Shown in pieces: positions 22,614 through 34,304 of a stretch of DNA of 64,000 nt. The stretch spans positions 62,254,501 through 62,318,500 of the forward strand of contig CM077593.1 of assembly GCA_039654915.1 (NCBI GenBank). The letters run 5' to 3'. The translations under genes were made by a program, and so were the position numbers. The DNA is from Aquilaria yunnanensis. Its lineage: Eukaryota; Streptophyta; Magnoliopsida; Malvales; Thymelaeaceae. Below the pieces are notes generated by a model. It ran no database searches. It was not told the origin of the DNA and was given only the letters and a program-made list of their open reading frames with translations. Every line of letters begins with the position of its first letter. The first letter of the stretch is position 1.

Positions 22614-22881
22614 ATTGGTATCAGAGCCTAGGTCATGAATATGTATATGTTACATGTTGTGAGCATGATTTAGGATCATACATATGTGTATGATTTCGAT
22701 GAAGGTTAATAAAGGATATGTGTATGAAACAATGAAGGCATGTTTATATATTTCTGATCGAATGTTATATGCATCTCTTTTGCCATATATGAGCATGTTA
22801 GAAGTTGTTTTCATACACATGTTGCTTTGTTGAGTCTTGTTGTGTAAATTGAACTAAAACATGTGAATTGCATCAATGTAG
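22614..22881 (+). other. Copia-1 leader with primer site, array copy 1
   Basis: The primer site TGGTATCAGAGCC is at 22616-22628, 2 nt after the LTR and complementary to the initiator tRNA-Met 3' end. The rest is an AT-rich untranslated leader ending at the gag ATG (22882). Confidence 0.92.
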
Positions 22882-25229
22882 ATGGCTTGTAAGAATATTG
22901 TTGCTGAATTAAACCGTGACCTCAAATTGGATGGTGAAAACTATTCAATTTGGCAACAGAAAGTCAAATTCATTTTAACTGAGCAAGATACTCTTGATGT
23001 ACTCACTCAAGAGATCATGCCTCCTGCTGAGGGAGAGGATAAGACTGCCTATGAGGCATTCCTAAAGAAGAACTCTATGTGTAGAGTCACTCTCCTTTCC
23101 ACTATGGTGGATGAGATTATGGTGGAATTCTCCATGCTTGAGGGGGCCAGGGCCATATGGGACTCTGTCAAGGCCAAGTATGGAGATGTTTCTGTAGAGA
23201 AACAACGCTCGATGATTCTCAGGTTTGAGAATTATGTGAAGCGTGCTGATCACTCTATGAGTGCTCACTTGCGTGAGATGTCACGCATGATCCACCAACT
23301 CAAGACGGCAGGGCATGTGCTCACTGATGAGCAACAAGTGCAAGCAATAATTCGTTCCTTGCCTGATGAGGAATGGCAGTTGATGAAGGTCAACTTACGC
23401 CATAACCCTCAAATAATGTCATTTGATGACATTGCCCGTCACCTCCTCCTTGAGGCTGAGGTAATGGCCCTCAAGGACCATTCTAAGGCATATGTTGCCT
23501 CATCTTCTATCCAGAAGGGATGGAAGAAGAATGGTGGAAAAGGAGGGCCAAGGAAGGGCAAGGGAAAAGTTCCTGCTTCTAAGAAAAGGTTCAAGAAGAA
23601 ACGGGACATAAGCAAGCTAAAGTGCTTCAACTGTGGGTATAAAGGACGCTTTGCAAAGGATTGCAAAGGTCCACCCAAGGTACATACATACCCTTCTACT
23701 TCCATTGTACATGTTGTGTCATGTACATTACTAACTGAGTGCAATTCTTTGTGGATTGTAGACTCGGGAGCAACAGACCACATAGCATGGGAGAAGTCCT
23801 GGTTTGTGGCCTACAGGAAGCTCTCAAAAGGAGCTAAGCACATTTCAATAGGAAATGATGCCAGGCTGGAAGTGGAAGGCATAGGAACATGTAGGATTCC
23901 TATAGATATTGGATATTTGTATCTAATAGATGTATTGTATGTACCAAACATTTGTAGAAATTTGATTTCTATAAGTTGTATGTTGAAGTACAATTATTGC
24001 TTTAATTTCTTTAATAATAGTGTGTCTATTATTAAAGATAATCAGATAGTGTGCACTTGTTCAGTTAATAATGGGCTTTATGAGTTAAAGCCAACTGACC
24101 ATTCTGTTGCAAGTCCTAGTTGCTATGTGACAGAGGTCACAAATGAAATGAGATGGCATGAAAGGTTAGGTCATATTGGTCAAGATAGAATGAACAAGCT
24201 AGCCAAGGGTGGCTTGCTAGGTTCCTTGACCAAGGTTGTCCTTCCAAGTTGTCAATCATGCCTAGAAGGCAAAGCCACAAGAAAGCCTTTTGGCAAAGCA
24301 ACTAGGAGAGGTGAGGCACTTAGTTTAGTTCACTCTGACCTGTGTGGGCCAATGAGGGTTGAATCTAGAAATGGATTTAAGTATTTCATCACATTCACAG
24401 ATGATTATACTCGATTCACCCATATCTACTTACTCAGAAACAAGGCAGAGGCCTTGGCATGCTTTGAGAAGTATGTGTACTTGGTTGAGAACCAAGTAGG
24501 TAAGAAGATTAAGTCCTTGAGGACAGATAGGGGTGGAGAGTATACATCTAATGCATTCAAAGCATTTTGTGACTTGAAAGGTATTGAGAGGGAGTTCACC
24601 CTTCCTTGGACACCCCAACAGAATGGAGTGTCTGAGAGGAAGAATAGAACTCTTATGGACATGGTACGTTCCATGATGGCAAAGGCCAATTTAGACATCA
24701 CTTATTGGAGTGATGCACTGCTGTGTGCAGTTCATGTCCTTAATAGAGTACCCACCAAGAATGTGAATTCTTCTCCATATGAGTTATGGAAGAAGAAAAC
24801 TCCTAACCTAAGCTATTTACGCCCTTGGGGTTGTTTAGCTTATGTTCACATAACGGACCACCCTTTGGGAAAGTTGGGTCCAAGAGGGAGGAAGTGTGCC
24901 TTCCTTGGTTATGCTGAACAATCTAGGGGTTATGTGTTCTTGGATGTAAGTCACAAAATTGGGAACATCTTTGATGCAAGGAATGCTAACTTTGTGGAGG
25001 ATGAGTTCCCCAAAGTTGGTGAGTGTGGTGACTTAACCTCATTAAGCCAGATCCTAGATGAGGGTCAACCAAGTGTCATAAGGACACTTGGGACACATGC
25101 ACCTACTCTAGAGGGAGTACCTCAACCACGTGGAGCAATGGCTCTAGAAATCCCTGTTGTTGTGGACCAACATGAGCAAGACTTCCAAGAGGAAGGTTTT
25201 GTTCAAGAGGGAGTTGAGGATACTCAAGG
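22882..25229 (+). pseudogene. Copia-1 gag-protease-integrase, array copy 1
   Basis: This is open from MACKNIVAELNRDLKLDG to the solo-LTR insertion (782 codons). Domains: UBN2-type Gag (~1-210), basic linker GGPRKGKGKVPASKKRFKKK, zinc knuckle at ~248 reading CFNCGYKGRFAKDC, protease WIVDSGATDH (~290), integrase finger (HERLGH...CQSCLEGK, ~426-460), and core with SDLCGP, LRTDRGGEY and NGVSERKNR (~484-583). The knuckle His is Arg (codon CGC, 23647-23649); copy A has His. Reading continues ~37 codons into the gypsy LTR before a stop, which is an artefact. The rest of pol is at 26215-27927, with a nonsense codon, so this copy is dead. Confidence 0.93.
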
Positions 25230-26214
25230 TGATGCGAACCCCTATGGTATAAAGACCATGAAACGCGCCCAAGATGAGATTCAAGCTCCACAAGACATCA
25301 AAAAGACTGGTTTAAAACCCCCACCCCTAATCAACCTGTGATTAGAAACGAGAAGTATAGAACTCCAAGAACACAAGCACACTTGTGCACCAAGGCAGTC
25401 CGCCAAGAACCAAAGAGAAAACCTCTCCAAAGAGCAATATTATTTCGGCAATAATCTGTATGTTTACATCCAGAATATGTGCCTTTATATAGGCCTAAAC
25501 TAGGGTTAAAAGCTAGGCAAAATTCGCAGCCTAAATCCCTTAGGAATCCTAGATACAAAGACATAGGAAATCCTAGTCAAATTAGGACTCTAATTCCTAG
25601 TTTGAACAAGTTTAATAAATGCAGCATATTCCACTTGCCCAAAACGATTTAAAACTATTCCATAGCCTAAATAACTTCCTAAATAATGTATCTAAATAGG
25701 ATTTGAACGAAAATAAAATATAAATACAAGATTAAACCCGAAAACTCCCAAATAGCCTTTTTGGGTGCATTTTGGGCACTTTAAGGTTCTCTCTTGTATC
25801 TTCAGCTCCAAGCTTGAATCTTTGAGTTCCAATGGCATGAATCTTCATATTAGATGTGGTAATGAAGGTCTGGAAAGTTAGAGCTCAAAAATCCAGCTTG
25901 TGGACACAAAATGCATCAAGAACACTTAAGGTGGCTCAAATGGTGCACTTTGAGTGGTGTCCTTGGTGTCCTTGTTTTGTGGCTTGTCTAAGCACTCCAG
26001 AACTGAGTACCAAGCATATCCATCATCTCCATATGGTGTCTTGAAAGTTCCAGCAGCTCCTTGTGAAGTTCCATGTCCATTCTCCATGAAGAAACTTGAA
26101 ACAAAGCCTTGTAGTGCACTTGAGAGCTCCTTAGCTTTCTTCCTTGTCATAGGTCCACTAGAAACCTTCAATGGGTCCTTGCCTTCTCCATGTGTGCCTT
26201 CCTTGATCATATCA
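25230..26214 (-). repeat. Solo gypsy LTR inside copia-1 array copy 1
   Basis: This is a 985-bp LTR with TSD CAAGG at 25225-25229 and 26215-26219. The uninterrupted site is seen in copy A (~1956-1962). It sits at exactly the base where array copy 2 holds the full gypsy element, and shares a one-base deletion (ACTGGTTT instead of ACTGGGTTT) with the left LTR of that element. It is therefore the recombined remnant of the same insertion. Confidence 0.95.
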
Positions 26215-27927
26215 CAAGGGCAAAATGTTGAGCCTCAAGAGATGGAGCATGAGTTGCCTCCATCTCAGCCTATATTGAGAAGATCAATGAGGAAATTTGG
26301 ACCACCTAAAGAATGGTGGATCCTGGATAGTGAGGCAAACTTGGTTGCATCTGAGATAGATGAGCCAAGTAACATTGAGGAGGCTCTTGAGGGTGAACAA
26401 AGGGAAGAGTGGCTAAATGCAATGAAGGATGAGTTGCATTCGATGCATCTCAATGGGGTTTGGGAGTTAAGTGATCTTCCTCTAGGCCGTAAGGCAATTG
26501 GGAACAAGTGGGTTCTCAAGATCAAGGTGAACTCTGATGGAAGTATCGAAAGATACAAGGCCCGGTTGGTGGCCAAGGGTTTCACACAGAAGGAGGGTGT
26601 TGATTTCAAAGACACCTTCTCTCCTGTTGTGAAATTCACTTCCATCAGGATATTACTTGCCATTGTGGCAAATCTAGACTTAGAGTTACATCAGATGGAT
26701 GTAAAGACCGCCTTTCTCAATGGTGAATTGAGTGAGGAGATATATATGAGACAACCTGAGGGGTTTGTCCAAAAGGGTCAAGAGGACAAGGTATGTAGAC
26801 TAAAGAAGTCTATCTATGGTCTTAAGTAAGCTTCAAGACAGTGGTACTTGAAGTTTCACCATGCAATCACAAACTATGGCTTTGTGATGATGCATGAAGA
26901 CCATTGTGTATACTTGTACTCTTCTGGGTCTAGTTTTGCAGTATTGACTCTATATGTAGATGATATATTGATTGCAAGTAATAGGCTTGCATTGTTAAGT
27001 ACCATCAAGGGATGGTTGTCTTCCACCTTTGACATGAAGGATATGGGAGAGGCTACCTTTATTCTAGGGGTGAAGATCCTGAGGAATAGAAAGGCAAGGC
27101 TATTGGCCCTTTCTCAAGAATCTTATATTGATAAGATTCTTGCAAGGTTCAACTTAACAAATGCAAAGCCCATGAGTACACCTCTTGCATATGGTTGCAA
27201 GATTGGAGAGGACTTATGTCCTAAGACTCCAAAGGAGAAGGAAGAGATGGCTCAGATTCCCTACCTAAGTGCCATTGGTAGCTTGATGTACGCCATGTTA
27301 TGTACAAGGCCAGACATCAGCCAAGCGGTTGGTCTTTTAGCACGATATTCTTCCAACCCTGGTCTGGAGCATTGGAAGAATGTCAAGAGGATCCTAAGGT
27401 ACCTCAAGGGTACTAAGGATTATTGGCTTTGTTACCAAGGTAAAGACCTTGGTTTACGTGGCTATTCTGATGCTGACTGGGGTGGGGATAGAGACTCCAG
27501 CAAGTCTACATCTGGTTATCTTTTCATGCTAAATGGTGGTGCTACTACTTGGTGTAGTAAGAAGCAAACTTGTACAGCATTGTCCACAATGGAGGCTGAA
27601 TTTGTTTCATGTGCCTCAGCTGTACAAGAAGCCCTTTGGCTAGGTTATTTCCTTAAGAATTTGGAGTCCAAGGTTTCTATTGAGAGACCTATTACTATCT
27701 ACAGTGATAGTATGGCAGCCATGGCTTATACTAAGGACCCCAAATACCATGGAAAAACCAAGCACATTAGCATGAAATATAACTTTGTAAGGGATGCAAT
27801 TGAAGAGGGTGAAGTTAGGATTGAGTACATTTCTACAGACCTGATGGTGGCAGATCCTCTCACTAAGCCATTGCCACCACTTGTGTTTGCTCGACATGTT
27901 AGAGCAATGGGTCTTAGAAGAATGTAA
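26215..27927 (+). pseudogene. Copia-1 RT-RNase H, array copy 1, with nonsense codon
   Basis: This is the downstream part of pol after the solo LTR. RT motifs: GNKWVLKIK, DVKTAFLNGELSEE, SIYGLK, then a TAA at 26827-26829 where copy 2 and copy A have CAA (Gln). The frame continues intact afterwards: YVDDILIASN, SDADWGGDRDSS, ALSTMEAEF, ADPLTKPLP, and stop at 27925-27927. The CAA to TAA change is a C-to-T transition, as expected from decay of methylated DNA. Confidence 0.93.
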
Positions 27928-29215
27928 ATGTTGGATGTACTTCACCTCTTTGGTGTCACACATGTTAAGTATTATTTTTGTGATAATATAGATTATTTTA
28001 TGAAATAATCAGTTCAATTTTAGAAAACACAACGAACAAATGAACATGTCAAACATAGGTAGAGAATGACTTTCTCACACGAGTCATTCGCCCTTGATCT
28101 TTGTGTAAGATTAAGGATGAGACTGGCTAAAGACTTAAATGAATGGTACATTTAAGTGGGAGTCATGCTCCAACACATGACACTTTAGCCTTTCATGGTC
28201 ACCTAGATTATGAGTAATCAAGGTTCAATGCTTTGGTGCATTCAGTTTGTATGACCATTCATACATCCTAGCCTATGTTAGATGTAAGCAAGGGCTTACA
28301 TGGAGAAATTTCATGGTTATTGACATGTCCTCCTTTTATATGTTAAGAGGAGTACACTTAATGGTGTTTTAAGAGGGAGAAATGACACACTCCTCAATTG
28401 GAATGGAGATCACTCCAAGTGGGAGTGACATGAGTAAAACACCTTAGAAGTGTATTATGGAACTTTAATGGATGTGTTTCCACGTGTTCCATGACCATGA
28501 AATACGACCATAGAAGAATTTAAGCAAGTTGTCTCTGTTCTTGCTTAGTGTGAGATTCTTCAAATCAGACTCTTAGTGACTATAGCTTGCTATTAGGAAG
28601 TTGAGTTAATTATGATCACTTTGATTGGTTGTCGAAGGTCTTAGAGAAATGAGACTGGAGTATCCTCCTTTTGGGTGATCATGTTAATTCATTGACCTAA
28701 GTAGTTGAAGCTCAAAGGAAAGACATTAAGATGGTACACGTTCACTAAATTCAATCTTGGGCCCACATATTACTGTGAGTAGTATGATAGATTGAATTGT
28801 GATTTAAATGAGTACACAATGCTTAATACAATCATGGATTTCAAGGAGTTGAAATTCAGAGAAAGAGACTGATTGTGATTAAGAAGTGTATCATATGTCT
28901 GGGGTCTGAAAGGCAAAACTTGATGTGTTCAAGAAAAACTTGATGTGTTCAAGAAAGCTTGATGTGTTTAAGCAACACACTTGTACTTGATGTGTTCAAG
29001 GAAAGTTTGAAGAAGTTCAAACTATGAGGAGAGGACAATCTTCTATTGAGAGTCTAACAACCTCAATAGAAGAGACTTAGTGTGTGTGCCTTGAGGTCGC
29101 ACCCACAACTCTATATATGTAGAAGTGTCTAGATTATTTCGGCTATAAGGATTAAGGAGTTTTGTTTTGAGTGGGAGCTGGGAGTTTTAAAAGCATCTTA
29201 GTGCGAGTGGGAGTT
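27928..29215 (+). other. Copia-1 3' noncoding region and polypurine tract, copy 1
   Basis: These ~1290 bp between the pol stop and the shared LTR have no convincing gene. They hold repeated purine motifs of the AGTGGGAG type (for example ~28154, 28416, 29170) and a final CGAGTGGGAG at 29204-29213 next to the LTR, the likely plus-strand primer. A short tandem repeat of CTTGATGTGTTCAAG units (~28919-29000) lies within it. The same region recurs at 42376-43663. Confidence 0.85.
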
Positions 29216-30703
29216 TGTTGGAATTCTTGGCGCACCAAGATCCTTTTAAGATAGGATTTGAGCTCGTTGAGCTAACTATAGCTTGAAAAGGTATCTAAGG
29301 CAGCTAGAAGTAGCTCCCCTTAGCTCAAGTCAGCTCAAGTCAGCTCACTTCAGCTTATGGTAGCTGAATGTAGCTGGACTTCAGCTCAAGTTAGCTCAAG
29401 TAAGCTCAAGTCAGCTCACTTCAGCTTATGGTAGCTGAATGTAGCTGGACTTCAGCTCAAGTTAGCTCAAGTAAGCTCAAGTCAGCTCACTTCAGCTTAT
29501 GGTAGCTGAATGTAGCTGGACTTCAGCTCAAGTCAGCTCAAGTCAGCTCACTTCAGCTTTTGGTAGCTGAGTGTAGCTGGACTTCAGTTTACTTCAGCTG
29601 AAAGCAGCTAACTCCAGCTCAAGGTCAGTTCTTGGAGCTGGACCTTAGTTCATGGTGCTTGGTTGGAGCTCAAAGGAGCTCAATGGTGCATAAGTAGCAT
29701 ATTGAGCTAGCTTTGTGCCAGCTCACCTTGTTTTTGGCTCAAAACCACCAAGAGACACATCTTTTGTGTAAAGGTATGTCTCTTCATCAAAAGAAATAAC
29801 TCTTGGCTAAAAGAACATGTCCTTTCATCCAAAGGAAGTGTTCCTTGGGTGAATGGACATGTATATTCGGCCATAGGGTGCTTATAGCACCAAGAGTGAT
29901 GTCCTTTGACTTTAAAGGACATGTATGTTCGGCCATGGAGGTGGTTGAGGTGGTTATTGCACCAAATGTGATGTCCTTTAGACTTAAAAGACATGTATTT
30001 TCGCCCATAAGGTAGTTATGGGTGGTTATAGGCCAAAGGAAGTGTTCCTTGACTTAAAAGACATGTATTTTCGCCCATAAGGTAGTTATGGGTGGTTATA
30101 GGCCAAAGGAAGTGTTCCTTGGCTAAAAGACATGTATTTTCGCCACCATACATGACCCTTAGCCAAAGGAAGTGTTCTTTGGCTTAAAGGACACCTTTCT
30201 TGGTGTAAAGGTGTGCCTTTTGGTCATCTATAAATAGCCTTTAGTGGCTGGCCATTGTGAGTACGAATTTTACACTCAATTTGCACCATTTTTCTTGAGA
30301 GAAAAATTCCTCCTTTCATTCCTTTAAAGAGCCGAAATATTAGACACTTTCTTAGAGCATTGTGGGTGGAATTACATTGAGATTCTTCATCTCAATTCAA
30401 GCCTCAAGGCGTATCTCTAAGATCAAGTCCTTCCTTTTCCTTTTCGGCACAAGACTATCAAAAAGGAAGGTACGCATCCTTTCTTGCTTTAGTAGCATGC
30501 TAAGGATTTAAGTTTTATGAATGATCTTAGTGGCATGCTAAGTTTGTTTGACTGGATAAGTATGTCTATATTCATGTTGAACTCAAATAGCATGCTAGAT
30601 ATTGTTTTTTGAGACAATATGTATGGAAAACTTATATGCATGTGGCATATACACAAATGAATAACATAAGAGTATGTTATTATTGAGATCCTGAAAATCT
30701 TCA
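29216..30703 (+). repeat. Copia-1 middle LTR shared by both array copies
   Basis: This is a 1488-bp LTR directly preceded by the polypurine tract of copy 1 and directly followed by the primer site of copy 2 (30706-30718), so it serves as 3' LTR for one and 5' LTR for the other. There is no TSD between the copies. It has one more 71-bp AGCT unit than the left LTR. The TATA box is at 30229-30236. Confidence 0.95.
29315..29600 (+). repeat. AGCT-phased 10-bp/71-bp minisatellite in copia-1 middle LTR
   Basis: Decamers starting with AGCT (AGCTCAAGTT, AGCTCAAGTA, AGCTCAAGTC, AGCTCACTTC, AGCTTATGGT, AGCTGAATGT, AGCTGGACTT) plus one C make a 71-bp unit repeated in tandem. This copy has one unit more than 21197-22613, a clear recent gain or loss. 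Confidence 0.9.
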
Positions 30704-30971
30704 ATTGGTATCAGAGCCTAGGTCATGAATATGTATATGTTACATGTTGTGAGCATGATTTAGGATCATACATATGTGTATGATTTCGATGAAGGTTAAT
30801 AAAGGATATGTGTATGAAACAATGAAGGCATGTTTATATATTTCTGATCGAATGTTATATGCATCTCTTTTGCCATATATGAGCATGTTAGAAGTTGTTT
30901 TCATACACATGTTGCTTTGTTGAGTCTTGTTGTGTAAATTGAACTAAAACATGTGAATTGCATCAATGTAG
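30704..30971 (+). other. Copia-1 leader with primer site, array copy 2
   Basis: The primer site TGGTATCAGAGCC is at 30706-30718, complementary to initiator tRNA-Met. The leader is the same as at 22614-22881 and leads to the gag ATG at 30972. Confidence 0.92.
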
Positions 30972-33319
30972 ATGGCTTGTAAGAATATTGTTGCTGAATT
31001 AAACCGTGACCTCAAATTGGATGGTGAAAACTATTCAATTTGGCAACAGAAAGTCAAATTCATTTTAACTGAGCAAGATACTCTTGATGTACTCACTCAA
31101 GAGATCATGCCTCCTGCTGAGGGAGAGGATAAGACTGCCTATGAGGCATTCCTAAAGAAGAACTCTATGTGTAGAGTCACTCTCCTTTCCACTATGGTGG
31201 ATGAGATTATGGTGGAATTCTCCATGCTTGAGGGGGCCAGGGCCATATGGGACTCTGTCAAGGCCAAGTATGGAGATGTTTCTGTAGAGAAACAACGCTC
31301 GATGATTCTCAGGTTTGAGAATTATGTGAAGCGTGCTGATCACTCTATGAGTGCTCACTTGCGTGAGATGTCACGCATGATCCACCAACTCAAGACGGCA
31401 GGGCATGTGCTCACTGATGAGCAACAAGTGCAAGCAATAATTCGTTCCTTGCCTGATGAGGAATGGCAGTTGATGAAGGTCAACTTACGCCATAACCCTC
31501 AAATAATGTCATTTGATGACATTGCCCGTCACCTCCTCCTTGAGGCTGAGGTAATGGCCCTCAAGGACCATTCTAAGGCATATGTTGCCTCATCTTCTAT
31601 CCAGAAGGGATGGAAGAAGAATGGTGGAAAAGGAGGGCCAAGGAAGGGCAAGGGAAAAGTTCCTGCTTCTAAGAAAAGGTTCAAGAAGAAACGGGACATA
31701 AGCAAGCTAAAGTGCTTCAACTGTGGGTATAAAGGACGCTTTGCAAAGGATTGCAAAGGTCCACCCAAGGTACATACATACCCTTCTACTTCCATTGTAC
31801 ATGTTGTGTCATGTACATTACTAACTGAGTGCAATTCTTTGTGGATTGTAGACTCGGGAGCAACAGACCACATAGCACGGGAGAAGTCCTGGTTTGTGGC
31901 CTACAGGAAGCTCTCAAAAGGAGCTAAGCACATTTCAATAGGAAATGATGCCAGGCTGGAAGTGGAAGGCATAGGAACATGTAGGATTCCTATAGATATT
32001 GGATATTTGTATCTAATAGATGTATTGTATGTACCAAACATTTGTAGAAATTTGATTTCTATAAGTTGTATGTTGAAGTACAATTATTGCTTTAATTTCT
32101 TTAATAATAGTGTGTCTATTATTAAAGATAATCAGATAGTGTGCACTTGTTCAGTTAATAATGGGCTTTATGAGTTAAAGCCAACTGACCATTCTGTTGC
32201 AAGTCCTAGTTGCTATGTGACAGAGGTCACAAATGAAATGAGATGGCATGAAAGGTTAGGTCATATTGGTCAAGATAGAATGAACAAGCTAGCCAAGGGT
32301 GGCTTGCTAGGTTCCTTGACCAAGGTTGTCCTTCCAAGTTGTCAATCATGCCTAGAAGGCAAAGCCACAAGAAAGCCTTTTGGCAAAGCAACTAGGAGAG
32401 GTGAGGCACTTAGTTTAGTTCACTCTGACCTGTGTGGGCCAATGAGGGTTGAATCTAGAAATGGATTTAAGTATTTCATCACATTCACAGATGATTATAC
32501 TCGATTCACCCATATCTACTTACTCAGAAACAAGGCAGAGGCCTTGGCATGCTTTGAGAAGTATGTGTACTTGGTTGAGAACCAAGTAGGTAAGAAGATT
32601 AAGTCCTTGAGGACAGATAGGGGTGGAGAGTATACATCTAATGCATTCAAAGCATTTTGTGACTTGAAAGGTATTGAGAGGGAGTTCACCCTTCCTTGGA
32701 CACCCCAACAGAATGGAGTGTCTGAGAGGAAGAATAGAACTCTTATGGACATGGTACGTTCCATGATGGCAAAGGCCAATTTAGACATCACTTATTGGAG
32801 TGATGCACTGCTGTGTGCAGTTCATGTCCTTAATAGAGTACCCACCAAGAATGTGAATTCTTCTCCATATGAGTTATGGAAGAAGAAAACTCCTAACCTA
32901 AGCTATTTACGCCCTTGGGGTTGTTTAGCTTATGTTCACATAACGGACCACCCTTTGGGAAAGTTGGGTCCAAGAGGGAGGAAGTGTGCCTTCCTTGGTT
33001 ATGCTGAACAATCTAGGGGTTATGTGTTCTTGGATGTAAGTCACAAAATTGGGAACATCTTTGATGCAAGGAATGCTAACTTTGTGGAGGATGAGTTCCC
33101 CAAAGTTGGTGAGTGTGGTGACTTAACCTCATTAAGCCAGATCCTAGATGAGGGTCAACCAAGTGTCATAAGGACACTTGGGACACATGCACCTACTCTA
33201 GAGGGAGTACCTCAACCACGTGGAGCAATGGCTCTAGAAATCCCTGTTGTTGTGGACCAACATGAGCAAGACTTCCAAGAGGAAGGTTTTGTTCAAGAGG
33301 GAGTTGAGGATACTCAAGG
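30972..33319 (+). pseudogene. Copia-1 gag-protease-integrase, array copy 2, split by gypsy
   Basis: This is open over 782 codons with the same domain series as copy 1: UBN2-type Gag, basic linker, zinc knuckle at ~247, protease DSGATDH at ~293, integrase finger from ~426, and catalytic D, D, E at about 484, 547 and 583. The zinc-knuckle His is Arg here too (31737-31739), so that change is older than the duplication. It differs from copy 1 at ARE versus AWE after the protease motif. The gypsy element at 33320-40662 separates it from its RT-RNase H at 40668-42375. Across the CAAGG TSD the two parts are in frame, so this copy was ~1350 codons long and open before the insertion. Confidence 0.93.
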
Positions 33320-34304
33320 TGATGCGAACCCCTATGGTATAAAGACCATGAAACGCGCCCAAGATGAGATTCAAGCTCCACAAGACATCAAAAAGACTGG
33401 TTTAAAACCCCCACCCCTAATCAACCTGTGATTAGAAACGAGAAGTATAGAACTCCAAGAACACAAGCACACTTGTGCACCAAGGCAGTCCGCCAAGAAC
33501 CAAAGAGAAAACCTCTCCAAAGAGCAATATTATTTCGGCAATAATCAGTATGTTTACATCCAGAATATGTGCCTTTATATAGGCCTAAACTAGGGTTAAA
33601 AGCTAGGCAAAATTCGCAGCCTAAATCCCTTAGGAATCCTAGATACAAAGACATAGGAAATCCTAGTCAAATTAGGACTCTAATTCCTAGTTTGAACAAG
33701 TTTAATAAATGCAGCGTATTCCACTTGCCCAAAACGATTTAAAACTATTCCATAGCCTAAATAACTTCCTAAATAATGTATCTAAATAGGATTTGAACGA
33801 AAATAAAATATAAATACAAGATTAAACCCGAAAACTCCCAAATAGCCTTTTTGGGTGCATTTTGGGCACTTTAAGGTTCTCTCTTGTATCTTCAGCTCCA
33901 AGCTTGAATCTTTGAGTTCCAATGGCATGAATCTTCATATTAGATGTGGTAATGAAGGTCTGGAAAGTTAGAGCTCAAAAATCCAGCTTGTGGACACAAA
34001 ATGCATCAAGAACACTTAAGGTGGCTCAAATGGTGCACTTTGAGTGGTGTCCTTGGTGTCCTTGTTTTGTGGCTTGTCTAAGCACTCCAGAACTGAGTAC
34101 CAAGCATATCCATCATCTCCATATGGTGTCTTGAAAGTTCCAGCAGCTCCTTGTGAAGTTCCATGTCCATTCTCCATGAAGAAACTTGAAACAAAGCCTT
34201 GTAGTGCACTTGAGAGCTCCTTAGCTTTCTTCCTTGTCATAGGTCCACTAGAAACCTTCAATGGGTCCTTGCCTTCTCCATGTGTGCCTTCCTTGATCAT
34301 ATCA
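33320..34304 (-). repeat. 3' LTR of coding gypsy element
   Basis: This is a 985-bp LTR next to the polypurine tract (34305-34319). It encodes the last ~96 codons of the polyprotein on the minus strand (34304-34016). A TATA-like TATATAAAGG lies at about 33573-33582. Confidence 0.94.

Noticed and set aside
22616..22628. Possible tRNA-Met gene fragments at the TGGTATCAGAGCC sites
   Set aside because: Only the primer-binding complement of the tRNA 3' end is present, at fixed distance after LTRs; no cloverleaf sequence surrounds it.
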